The notes under the pieces are model-generated. The model saw nothing but the letters and a program-made list of their open reading frames with translations, did not search any database and had not been told where the DNA came from. A stretch of 21,728 nucleotides of DNA, from positions 1 to 21,728 of the forward strand of contig DGUF01000038.1 of assembly GCA_002394525.1 (NCBI GenBank), written 5' to 3'. Shown here one piece after another: positions 14,749 to 21,728 of the stretch. The stretch comes from Lachnospiraceae bacterium UBA4317 (GTDB lineage: Bacteria; Bacillota_A; Clostridia; Lachnospirales; Lachnospiraceae). A program made the position numbers and the translations under genes. Numbering within the stretch: the stretch's first letter is position 1; each line of letters begins with the position of its first letter.

Positions 14749-15957
14749 TCATTTTTCTTCGACAGAAAGTTCTTCCTTATAAAGAATGCGGGTATAAAGA
14801 CAGGATTCCCCGGGGACTCCCTCCAGATGCCCTCTCCCGCTGTATTCCCAGCAGGAAAAGCTGTAGGGGAAGATAACGGTCTCCTCGTGATCGGACAGCC
14901 ATCTCTCATAGCGGGACAGGCGGGACAGGTCGATCCCGGCCGCAAGGGCGCGGATGCTTCCGCCGATCACGGGCCGGACCCGGTCCATTTCCAGAAGCCC
15001 GCAGAGGGCCCCGACCCGGTCCGTCCACGCTGCCCGGACCCCACCGTCCTCCGACAGGTCCGCCATATCCCTGATCCTGATCAGGCCCTTCACAGGCTCA
15101 GCCGCCGGTTCGTCCGCTTCCGCCGCTTCTCCCCCGGCTGCCCTGTCCACGCCATCAGCCTGTTCACCAGCTTCCGCGTCCTCCTCCCCGGCCTCCGTGT
15201 CCTCCCCGGAGGAGAGATCGTCCTCTTCCCCCGGCAGGCCCGGACCGGCCAGGTCCGACACGGCCTTTGCTGCCTCTTCCAGGACCTCATCTCCCGCCGG
15301 CTCCTCCATCTGCAGGCAGAGCATGACCGGAATGCCGCGGGCCGCAGCCTCCCGGCAGTTTCTCTCCGCCTCCCGGTCCGGCTCAAATCCGCTCAGCCGG
15401 ATGGTCCCGGCGCGGATCGCAGCCTCCCGGATCCCGCTCCCGGCCAGGCGGTCCCAGTCGATCCGGCCGTTGTCGTCCGACAGGAGCGCCCCGCTCACAA
15501 GCTCCAGGGCCGGATAGGTTCCCAGATATTCCGCATGCTCCCCGTCCCTGCAGACCAGAAGCTCCGTGGGGAGCGGGTTCTTGTCAATCTTTTCCGAGAC
15601 CGGAAAAAAGCTGTAGCTGCCGCCGTTCTCGACCACGATCTCATCCTCAAAGAGCTCCCGCATGACCTGGGTCGCGGAGAGGCCGGACTCCAGAGAGGTC
15701 CGGATCCTGGCCTGCAGGATCTCACTCTGCCGGGCGGATTCCTCCTTCCTGATCTGCCGGATCTGGTCCTCCGTATAAAGCTTCCTGAATCCGTCTGTCC
15801 CCCGGGTCCGCAGCCGGAAATAGACAAGCATGGCAAAGAGCAGGGCCGCAATGGTCAGGCAGCTCAGAAAAATGATATTCCACAAATATACAGTGCGGGT
15901 CCTGTTGGGATTGTCCGCCTCTTCCTTTTTGACATGATTCTGATGGCTCTGGCTCAT
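14749..15957 (-). CDS. Membrane-anchored GH25-like protein, probably catalytically inactive
   Basis: A 402-residue protein with one transmembrane helix (about 24-47) after a polar cytosolic start. Residues about 60-150 match the helical and beta region found before GH25 domains in Lachnospiraceae lysozyme-like proteins (LESGLSATQVMRELF, IVVENGGSYSFFPV). From about 158 a GH25-like barrel appears: NGRIDWDRL, GIREAAIRAG, and a C-terminal CWEYSGRGHLEGVPG like the usual WQYSS-G-V-GI segment. The usual GIDVS Asp is replaced (GALLS). The central catalytic D-x-E strand is not visible and is interrupted by a low-complexity acidic Gly/Ala/Glu insertion (239-289). Its SD AAAGGAG is formed by the edge of the heptamer repeat array. 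It may bind rather than cleave the cell wall. Confidence 0.62.
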   Translation of the reverse strand: MSQSHQNHVKKEEADNPNRTRTVYLWNIIFLSCLTIAALLFAMLVYFRLRTRGTDGFRKLYTEDQIRQIRKEESARQSEILQARIRTSLESGLSATQVMRELFEDEIVVENGGSYSFFPVSEKIDKNPLPTELLVCRDGEHAEYLGTYPALELVSGALLSDDNGRIDWDRLAGSGIREAAIRAGTIRLSGFEPDREAERNCREAAARGIPVMLCLQMEEPAGDEVLEEAAKAVSDLAGPGLPGEEDDLSSGEDTEAGEEDAEAGEQADGVDRAAGGEAAEADEPAAEPVKGLIRIRDMADLSEDGGVRAAWTDRVGALCGLLEMDRVRPVIGGSIRALAAGIDLSRLSRYERWLSDHEETVIFPYSFSCWEYSGRGHLEGVPGESCLYTRILYKEELSVEEK

Positions 15958-15966
15958 GGCGCTATG

Positions 15967-15973
15967 CTCCTTT
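15967..15973 (-). promoter_or_regulatory. Ribosome binding site at the edge of the heptamer array
   Basis: AAAGGAG lies nine bases before the ATG at 15957. Its first three bases continue directly from the last heptamer unit (AGCTAAAGGAG on the minus strand), so the site is continuous with the base of the long stem described next. Structure in the repeat may therefore affect access to this ribosome binding site. Confidence 0.7.
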
Positions 15974-16036
15974 AGCTATTAGCTATTAGCTTTTAGCTAT
16001 TAGCTTTTAGCTATTAGCCTTTAGCTTTTAGCTTTG
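15974..16036. repeat. Left arm of heptamer array: nine tandem 7-base units
   Basis: Nine consecutive 7-base units on the plus strand: AGCTATT (15974, 15981, 15995, 16009), AGCTTTT (15988, 16002, 16023), AGCCTTT (16016) and AGCTTTG (16030). Only the fifth position and the ends vary. The arm is complementary in phase to the right arm at 16060-16108. It cannot encode protein across frames because stop codons recur. Confidence 0.95.
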
Positions 16037-16059
16037 TAACTGGGAATTTGTGGTTTAAG

Positions 16060-16108
16060 AGCTAATAGCTAACAGCTAACAGCTAATAGCTGACGGCTGA
16101 CAGCTCCC
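16060..16108. repeat. Right arm of heptamer array: seven tandem 7-base units
   Basis: Seven 7-base units on the plus strand: AGCTAAT, AGCTAAC, AGCTAAC, AGCTAAT, AGCTGAC, GGCTGAC and AGCTCCC. The last unit ends one base before the ilvA stop codon. The arm is the reverse complement, in register, of the left arm, across a 23-base spacer (16037-16059). The minus-strand RNA could form a stem of roughly 45-50 pairs with periodic mismatches. The units near the stop codon are the most diverged. Confidence 0.95.
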
Positions 16109-17362
16109 TCAGCTCCTCGTCTTCACCAGGCGGGGCTTGTATCCATTCTTTTCAAGGACGGACATGATCTCTCTCTTGTGGTCTGTGCCGAAGGCCTCGA
16201 GCGTGATGCGGAGCTCCACGGCCGCATTGCGGTTGATGGTCACAAACTGGTTGTGCTCCAGCTTGATGACGTTGCCGCTGACTTCGGCGATCAGGCCGGA
16301 GACCCTGTGCAGTTCGCCGGGCTTGTCCGGCAGGAGGACCGAGACCGTAAAGATCCTGTCGCGGAGGATCAGGCCCTGCTGCACAACGGAGGACATGGTG
16401 ATGACATCCATATTGCCTCCGCTCAGGACACTGACGACCTTTTTGTCGGTGCAGTCGATATGGCGGAGGGCAGCTACGGTCAGAAGGCCGGAGTTCTCGA
16501 CGACCATCTTGTGGTTTTCGACCATATCCAGGAAGGCGGTCACCAGCTCCTCGTCGGGGACCGTGACGATCTCGTCCAGATTCTGCTGCAGATAAGGGAA
16601 GATCCTGCTGCCGGGCGTCTTGACGGCTGTGCCGTCCGCAATGGTGTTGACCGCGGGCAGGGTGACCACCCTGCCCGCCTCGAAGGAGGCCTTGAGGCAG
16701 GCCGCGCCCTCGGGCTCGACCCCGATCACCTTTACATTGGGCTTGAGGAGCTTGGCCAGGCAGGAGACGCCCGTCGCCAGTCCGCCGCCGCCGACCGGCA
16801 CCAGGATCATGTCCACCAGGGGCAGGTCCTTGATGATCTCCATGGCGATCGTGCCCTGGCCGGTCGCCACATCCGGATCGTCGAAGGGATGGATAAACGT
16901 GTAGCCGTTCTCTTCGGCAAGCTTGGCGGCATGGGCTGCGGCGTCGTCGTAGACATCGCCGTGCAGGACGACCTGGGCGCCCAGGGCCTTGGTCCGGTTG
17001 ACCTTGATCAGGGGCGTCGTCGTGGGCATGACGATGACCGCTTTGGCCCCGCATTCCCGGGCCGCGTAGGCGACGCCCTGGGCATGGTTGCCCGCGGAAG
17101 CCGTGATCAGGCCCCGCTCTCTTTCCTCCTGTGACAGGGTGCTGATCTTGTAATAGGCGCCGCGCACCTTGTAGGCGCCGGTCCTCTGCAAATTCTCAGG
17201 CTTGAGATAGACCTTTCCACCGGTCTGCTCGCTGAAATAGTCGGAGTAAATGAGCTCGGTATCCAGGGTCACGCGCCCCACTGCCTCGCAGGCCGCCTCA
17301 AATTTCTTTAATGTCAGTGCTTCCTCTCCGGCATGATCCGTCCTTACTGCTTTATCTTCCAT
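16109..17362 (-). CDS. ilvA: Threonine ammonia-lyase (PLP-dependent, with ACT domain)
   Basis: A 417-residue fold-type II PLP enzyme. K65 in TGAYKVRGA is the PLP Lys, SAGNHAQG (89-96) the substrate loop, and GGGG at 191-194 the phosphate-binding loop. A single C-terminal ACT-like domain (about 337-405, RIFTVSVLLPDKPGELHRVSG) follows. It converts threonine to 2-oxobutanoate and ammonia. The length and single ACT domain fit the short ilvA/tdcB class found in Clostridia, which may serve isoleucine synthesis or threonine fermentation. The ATG at 17362 has AAAGGA about 11 bases upstream. It sits between ftsY and the GH25-like gene, an uncommon place, with no other ilv gene visible. Confidence 0.92.
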   Translation of the reverse strand: MEDKAVRTDHAGEEALTLKKFEAACEAVGRVTLDTELIYSDYFSEQTGGKVYLKPENLQRTGAYKVRGAYYKISTLSQEERERGLITASAGNHAQGVAYAARECGAKAVIVMPTTTPLIKVNRTKALGAQVVLHGDVYDDAAAHAAKLAEENGYTFIHPFDDPDVATGQGTIAMEIIKDLPLVDMILVPVGGGGLATGVSCLAKLLKPNVKVIGVEPEGAACLKASFEAGRVVTLPAVNTIADGTAVKTPGSRIFPYLQQNLDEIVTVPDEELVTAFLDMVENHKMVVENSGLLTVAALRHIDCTDKKVVSVLSGGNMDVITMSSVVQQGLILRDRIFTVSVLLPDKPGELHRVSGLIAEVSGNVIKLEHNQFVTINRNAAVELRITLEAFGTDHKREIMSVLEKNGYKPRLVKTRS

Positions 17363-17451
17363 CCCGGGTATTTCCTTTCTAATATCTGTCTCTCAGGGAG
17401 CTGGTGTAAATCTTCTTTCCTCCAGGGGCGGGCGCCCCCTGCCCCATGCGC
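17363..17451 (-). other. ftsY-ilvA gap with GC-rich hairpin
   Basis: This 89-base gap contains a GC-rich inverted repeat, CAGGGG at 17423-17428 and CCCCTG at 17436-17441, immediately after ftsY. It is followed on the minus strand by GAGGAAAG, not U residues. A 22-codon frame (17447 to 17379) ends at the ilvA SD but has no ribosome binding site and no Thr/Ile codon run. I see no clear promoter, so ilvA may be cotranscribed with ftsY. Confidence 0.4.
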
Positions 17452-18366
17452 TCAGTCGCGGTAAAAGAGCGCGTCCACGTATTCGTCCGGATTGAACCGC
17501 TGCAGGTCCTCGATCTTTTCTCCGACGCCGATAAACTTGACCGGGACCCCGACCTCGGCCTGGACCGCGATCGCGATCCCGCCCTTGGCCGTTCCGTCCA
17601 TCTTGGTCAGGACGATGCCGGTCAGGTTGGTCACGGCCGCGAACTCACGGGCCTGGGAGACCGCGTTCTGGCCTGTCGCCGCGTCCAGGACGACCCAGTT
17701 CTCCCGGTAGCAGCCGGGGAATTCACGGCTGATGATCCGGTCGATCTTGGACAGCTCGTTCATCAGGTTCTTTTTGTTGTGCAGGCGCCCTGCCGTGTCG
17801 CAGAGGAGGATATCGATCTTGCGCGCCTTGGCGGCCTGGACCGCGTCAAAGACCACGCTGGCGGGATCCGACCCCTCGGCCCCGCTGATGATGTCCACGC
17901 CCGCCCGGCGGGCCCACTCCGTGAGCTGCTCGTTGGCGGCCGCCCGGAAGGTATCGGCCGAGGCGATCAGGACCCGCTTGCCCTGGCGCCTGTAATTGGC
18001 CGCCAGCTTGCCGATCGAAGTCGTCTTGCCGACCCCGTTGACGCCGATGACCAGGACCACCGCAGGCCCCTTCTCAAAATCATAGGCGCCGGGATCCTGC
18101 TTCATCCGGTTGCGGATTCCCATGATCAGCTCCTGCCGGCAGTCCGCGGCGTATTTGATCCGCTCGGACCGGACCTCCTCCCGCAGGTGGTCCAGCAGCT
18201 CCTCTGTCGTCTTGACACCAATGTCCCCCATGATCATGGTCTCCTCCAGCTGATCATAGAAGTCCTCTGTCACACGCTCATAGTCGTTGAAGATCTGCTC
18301 CATGCTGTCCGTGAAGCTGGCTCTCGTCTTCCTCAGACCCTCTTTGAGCCTGTCAAAAAAGCCCAT
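17452..18366 (-). CDS. ftsY: Signal recognition particle receptor FtsY
   Basis: A 304-residue SRP-receptor GTPase with the NG domain only and a minimal N-terminus (MGFFDRLKEGLRKT), lacking the long acidic A domain of E. coli, as is normal in Firmicutes. Motifs are GVNGVGKTT (108-116), DTFRAAANEQL (138-148), DTAGRLHNK (190-198), TKMDGTAKGG (254-263) and GVGEKIEDLQRF (280-291). It docks Ffh-ribosome complexes at the membrane. The ATG at 18366 has AAAGGAG seven bases upstream. It lies 39 bases after smc. Confidence 0.98.
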   Translation of the reverse strand: MGFFDRLKEGLRKTRASFTDSMEQIFNDYERVTEDFYDQLEETMIMGDIGVKTTEELLDHLREEVRSERIKYAADCRQELIMGIRNRMKQDPGAYDFEKGPAVVLVIGVNGVGKTTSIGKLAANYRRQGKRVLIASADTFRAAANEQLTEWARRAGVDIISGAEGSDPASVVFDAVQAAKARKIDILLCDTAGRLHNKKNLMNELSKIDRIISREFPGCYRENWVVLDAATGQNAVSQAREFAAVTNLTGIVLTKMDGTAKGGIAIAVQAEVGVPVKFIGVGEKIEDLQRFNPDEYVDALFYRD

Positions 18367-18388
18367 GTGGTACTCCTTTCATGATAGA

Positions 18389-18402
18389 AGCTATTAGCTA
18401 AT
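18389..18402. repeat. Two-unit copy of the heptamer repeat
   Basis: AGCTATT followed by AGCTAAT, containing the perfect palindrome ATTAGCTAAT (18393-18402). These are the same 7-base units as in the large array at 15974-16108, with one unit of each orientation and no spacer. It occupies the smc-ftsY gap just upstream of the ftsY ribosome binding site. Confidence 0.8.
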
Positions 18403-18405
18403 AAC

Positions 18406-21400
18406 TCAATCCGCTATCTCCTCATCGTCGATCAGGTCCACGCTGACCATGGCGGAGATCCCCTTCTCCTGCATGGTGATCCCGTAGAGGCGGTCGGCCT
18501 GTTCCATGGTGCCGCGGCGGTGGGTGATGACGATAAACTGGGTCCGCTCTGTCAGATTGTGCAGGTACTGGGCAAATCTGCCGACATTGCTCTCGTCCAG
18601 AGCCGCCTCGATCTCGTCGAGCAGGCAGAAGGGGGAGGGCTTGAGGCTCTGGATGGCGAACAGGAGGGCGATGGCCGTCAGGGCTTTTTCTCCTCCCGAG
18701 AGCTGCATCATGTTCTGGAGCTTCTTGCCCGGGGGCTGGGCGATGACGCGCACGCCGGCCTCCAGGATATCGACGTCCTCCATGAGCTCCAGTCTGCCGC
18801 CTCCGCCTCCGAAGAGCTCCTTGAAGACCTTGTCGAAGGCCTTCTGGATATCCGCGAACTGTTCGCGGAACTGTCTGCGCATGGCCTCGTCCAGCTCGTT
18901 GACGATCTTTTCCAGGGAGGCCGCGGCCTCGGTCAGGTCGTCGTACTGGCCCTTGAGGAAGGTATAGCGCTCCATGAGTTCCTTGTACTCGTCGATGGCG
19001 GCGACATTGACGCTGCCCAGGGCCTTGATCCTGGAGCGGAGGCCGGCGATCTCTTTTTTCATGGCGGGCAGGTCGGTCAGGGACTGGTCCCGCAGGGAGG
19101 GCGCGTCCGCCAGCGTCAGCTCGTATTCCTCCCACATATAGGCCGCGCTGTGCTCGATCGTCTCCTCCAGCTTTTCGCGCCGGGAGGTCAGCCGGTAGCA
19201 CTCCCTGTCGAGGCCGGAGATGACCTCGGCGGTCGACTCCCGCTCCTGGGCCACCCGGGTCTGGATCTCCTCCAGCCTGGCGTTTTCGGCGCGGAGGCCG
19301 CGGAGCTCCTCCTCGTCATCGGTCCGGGCCCCCTCCGAGGACTCGGCCTCCAGATTCAGGTCCCGGATCCTGGCCGTCTTTTCCTCGATCTCCTCCCGGT
19401 CCCTGCGGCTCCCCTCCAGGACAGTCTGGAGTTCCTTTTGGAAGCCCTCCAGCTCACTGCGGATCCTGTCCGCGTTCTGCCTCTGAAAGCGGAGCTCCTG
19501 GTCCAGGCGGCTGCGCTCGACCTCCAGGCCGGAGAGGCGGGCGGCGTCCTCCTCCTCATCCGCCTGGCGCAGGGCGAGCTTTTCCTGCAGGCCGGCGGCT
19601 TCCTCCGTCAGCCTTTTCTCTGTCTCCTCGCTGGCCACCAGGTCCTGTCCGGCGCTCTCCCGCTCCGACCGGGTCGCCTCGATGCGCTCCGTCAGGGCTC
19701 TGAGCTCCTGGCGCAGGGCTTCGGCGCTTCCTGAGACCGCCTGCAGCTTTTCCTCCTCCTGCTGGATCTTCATCCGCAGGGTATTCTGACGGATAAAGCT
19801 CTCCTGGAGCTTTCTCTTGTTTTCGTCCAGCTTTCTCCGAAGGACGTTTCGGCTCTCCTTGGTGTCCTCGATGGCCTTTTCCTGCCGGTCCACCTCCTGG
19901 CGGAAGTGCTCCGTGCTGGCCGCGAGTTCCTCCATCTCCCTCCGTCTGCCCAGGAGATTGCTGGCATTTTTATAGGTTCCTCCGCTGATGGCGCCGCCGG
20001 GGGCGAAGAGCTCCCCGTCCAGGGTGACCATGCGGACGCCCCGGCCCGACCGCTTCGAGACGGCGACGGCGTGGTCAAAGCTGTCCACGATCAGGGTCCT
20101 GCCCAGGAGGGAGACCGCGACGTCCCGGCAGCCGTCCGCAGTCCTGACCAGAGAATCCGCGGTTCCGATGACACCGGGCTCCGCCAGGAGCCTTCTGTCC
20201 GGAGCGGCCCCTCCGGGCCGGATACCGGAAAGAGGCAGGAAGGTCGCCCTGCCTGCCTTTTCTCTCTTGAGGATCTCGATCATGCGCCTCGCGGTGCTCT
20301 CGTCCCTGGTGACGATATTCTGGATACTGCCTCCGAGAGCCACCTCGATGGCGGTCTCATATTTCTTTTCGGTCTTGATCAGGTCCGCGACGGTCCCTAT
20401 GATGCCGGGCTCCCGCTCGCGCTCCTGCATGACCCGCCGGACACTGCCGCCAAAGCCCTCGTAGCGCTCAGCCAGGTTGGCCAGGGCGTCCAGCCGGGAC
20501 TTTTCCTGATGGTAGGAAAACTCCGCCTTCCTGAGCCTGGCGTCGGCATCCCCCAGGGCGGTCTTGTGGTCGGCGATCTGCTTTTCGATCTCCTTCTGGC
20601 CGTCCTGGATCCCACGGATCTCTTCCGCGACCTTGCGGAAGTCCTCCTTGAGGGCCACGATCGAGGCGTCCGCCTGGCTCCGCTCGTCGCTGGCCCGGGA
20701 CAGCTCACTCTCGATCTCGTCTCTTCTGGCCTCCTCCTGGCCCTGCAGGGTCCTGAGGCTGGCCAGCTTTGACTTGATCGTCGCCCGCCGGTCCATTTCC
20801 TCCATGATCCCCGTCCGCCTCAGTTCCAGGTCCTCCCTGAGCCTGAGGACATCCTCCGAGGATGCGGCCGAGGCGGCCCGGGCCTTTTCATAGCCCGCGA
20901 CGACATCGGCGAACTCCTTCTCCGCCGTCCGGATCCGGGAGCCGAGTTCCTCCTGCTGGCGGGTCCTGTCCTCGATATCGGCCCGCAGGACCTTTTCCTG
21001 ATCCGCGAACCGGACGACTCTCTGGCCGGCCCCCCGGATCTGCTCCTCGAGGACCTTGATGTCCCCTTCGATCCGGCCCCGGACAATGCTGGCGTCGGTG
21101 ATCCGGCCCCGGACCTTTTCGATCTCCGCCTCCAGATTCCGCCGTTTTTCCTGCAGGTCCTCCGCGCGGGCCCGCAGGTCCTCATTTCTTTTGCGGGCGT
21201 CCTCGAGGTCTTTCGCGGCAGTCTGCTCCTGGTCCGAGAGCTCCGCCAGCTGCCGGGTGTTTTTTTCATTGTCGATCAGGAAGGCATTGACGTCCAGGCG
21301 CTTGAGGGAATCCCTCAGGCGCAGGTACTCCCTGGCCTTTTCCTGCTGCTTCTCCAGAGAAGGGACCTGTTTTTCCAGTTCTCCCAGGATGTCCGTGATG

Positions 21401-21728
21401 CGCAGGAGGTTGTCCTTCTCGCTCTCCAGGCGCTTGAGAGTCTGCTCCTTCCTGTGCTTGTATTTGACGATCCCGGCGGCCTCATCAAAAAGGGCCCGGC
21501 GGTCCTGAGGCTTGTCGGACAGGATCCTGTCGATCTGGCCCTGGCCTATGATGGAGTAGCCCTCCTTGCCGATCCCGGTATCATAAAAGAGCTCATTGAC
21601 ATCCCGCAGTCTGCAGACCGTGCCGTTGAGCAGGTATTCGGATTCACCGCTCCGGTAGATCCTGCGCGCGACCGTGACCTCGCTGTAATCGATGGCCAGG
21701 GCTCGGTCCGTGTTGTCCAGGGTGATGG
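18406..21728 (-). CDS. smc: Chromosome segregation/condensation protein SMC, missing its N-terminus at the window edge
   Basis: The frame is open from the right edge to the stop at 18406, giving 1106 residues of a family near 1190. Only about 80 residues, with Walker A, lie outside. The visible head part contains the segment from GIGKEGYSIIGQGQIDRI to FDEAAGI, then long coiled coils and the hinge (about 20000-20460, ALGGSIQNIVTRDESTARRMI). The C-terminal head has LSGGEK (from 18702), Walker B (FCLLDEIEAALD) and the D and H loops. No Met codon occurs upstream of 20805 in this frame, so a start there would be false: homology continues through it. SMC with ScpAB compacts and segregates the chromosome. 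Confidence 0.97.
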   Translation of the reverse strand, partial: ITLDNTDRALAIDYSEVTVARRIYRSGESEYLLNGTVCRLRDVNELFYDTGIGKEGYSIIGQGQIDRILSDKPQDRRALFDEAAGIVKYKHRKEQTLKRLESEKDNLLRITDILGELEKQVPSLEKQQEKAREYLRLRDSLKRLDVNAFLIDNEKNTRQLAELSDQEQTAAKDLEDARKRNEDLRARAEDLQEKRRNLEAEIEKVRGRITDASIVRGRIEGDIKVLEEQIRGAGQRVVRFADQEKVLRADIEDRTRQQEELGSRIRTAEKEFADVVAGYEKARAASAASSEDVLRLREDLELRRTGIMEEMDRRATIKSKLASLRTLQGQEEARRDEIESELSRASDERSQADASIVALKEDFRKVAEEIRGIQDGQKEIEKQIADHKTALGDADARLRKAEFSYHQEKSRLDALANLAERYEGFGGSVRRVMQEREREPGIIGTVADLIKTEKKYETAIEVALGGSIQNIVTRDESTARRMIEILKREKAGRATFLPLSGIRPGGAAPDRRLLAEPGVIGTADSLVRTADGCRDVAVSLLGRTLIVDSFDHAVAVSKRSGRGVRMVTLDGELFAPGGAISGGTYKNASNLLGRRREMEELAASTEHFRQEVDRQEKAIEDTKESRNVLRRKLDENKRKLQESFIRQNTLRMKIQQEEEKLQAVSGSAEALRQELRALTERIEATRSERESAGQDLVASEETEKRLTEEAAGLQEKLALRQADEEEDAARLSGLEVERSRLDQELRFQRQNADRIRSELEGFQKELQTVLEGSRRDREEIEEKTARIRDLNLEAESSEGARTDDEEELRGLRAENARLEEIQTRVAQERESTAEVISGLDRECYRLTSRREKLEETIEHSAAYMWEEYELTLADAPSLRDQSLTDLPAMKKEIAGLRSRIKALGSVNVAAIDEYKELMERYTFLKGQYDDLTEAAASLEKIVNELDEAMRRQFREQFADIQKAFDKVFKELFGGGGGRLELMEDVDILEAGVRVIAQPPGKKLQNMMQLSGGEKALTAIALLFAIQSLKPSPFCLLDEIEAALDESNVGRFAQYLHNLTERTQFIVITHRRGTMEQADRLYGITMQEKGISAMVSVDLIDDEEIAD

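Noticed and set aside
12834..14876. A 680-codon open frame on the plus strand opposite ffh and ylxM
   Set aside because: It is antisense to two certain genes. Its product has the low-complexity His/Asp/Leu/Gly composition typical of mirror frames in GC-rich DNA, with no recognisable motif.
15974..16108. CRISPR array
   Set aside because: The repeats are only 7 bases, directly abutting with no unique spacers, and arranged as inverted arms.
17379..17447. Leader peptide for ilvA (22 codons)
   Set aside because: There is no ribosome binding site and no run of Thr, Ile, Val or Leu codons, so there is no support for attenuation.
18406..20805. SMC starting at the Met codon at 20805
   Set aside because: The frame stays open to the right edge and the upstream part carries unmistakable SMC head sequence (YDTGIGKEGYS, GQGQIDRI). 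The gene simply lacks Met codons there.

Overview
The window looks like a chromosomal segment of a high-GC (about 60% by eye) Gram-positive anaerobe of the class Clostridia, most likely close to Lachnospiraceae. The reasons are the Firmicutes gene order smc-ftsY-ylxM-ffh-rpsP-khpA-rimM-trmD-rplS, strong AAAGGAG-type ribosome binding sites, and a membrane-anchored GH25-like protein of a type I associate with Lachnospiraceae. Every supported gene reads on the minus strand, so transcription runs from the right end of the window to the left. No convincing plus-strand gene, tRNA, rRNA or CRISPR was seen.

Right part (about 21728 down to 14749): the 5'-truncated chromosome-condensation gene smc, the SRP receptor ftsY, a threonine ammonia-lyase (ilvA/tdcB type), and a membrane-anchored, apparently catalytically dead GH25-like protein. 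The last two are not part of the usual smc-ftsY-ylxM-ffh order and look inserted. The 151-base gap between them is almost entirely a large inverted array of 7-base repeats. It ends inside the ribosome binding site of the GH25-like gene. A small two-unit version sits between smc and ftsY.

Middle part (about 14748 down to 10735): a near-consensus sigma-A promoter, then ylxM, ffh, rpsP and khpA. A strong intrinsic terminator follows khpA, and then rimM (TTG start) and trmD. These encode SRP assembly, ribosomal protein S16, a KH RNA-binding protein, 16S maturation and tRNA m1G37 methylation.

Left part (10742 down to 372): a Gram-positive Pel exopolysaccharide locus inserted between trmD and rplS, two genes that are normally adjacent. 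A lipoprotein glycosidase (GH114 type, the hydrolase half of a split PelA) overlaps the end of trmD by 8 bases. After a structured palindromic element of about 190 bases come pelD, pelE, the PelA-type deacetylase, pelF and pelG, then a membrane-anchored DUF4832-type TIM-barrel protein. The core order matches the pelDEA(DA)FG operon described in Bacillus cereus. The expected pathway is: PelF polymerises UDP-sugars at the cytoplasmic face, PelD/E/G form the membrane synthase and export complex, PelA(DA) deacetylates the polymer outside, and the GH114 lipoprotein trims it.

The most interesting departure is PelD. It carries an N-terminal degenerate SDR/epimerase-like domain and a GAF domain but no room for the C-terminal GGDEF domain that binds c-di-GMP in known PelD proteins, so control of this synthase is probably different. 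At the far left the first 27 codons of rplS (ribosomal protein L19) are visible, preceded by a 288-base leader with a candidate promoter.
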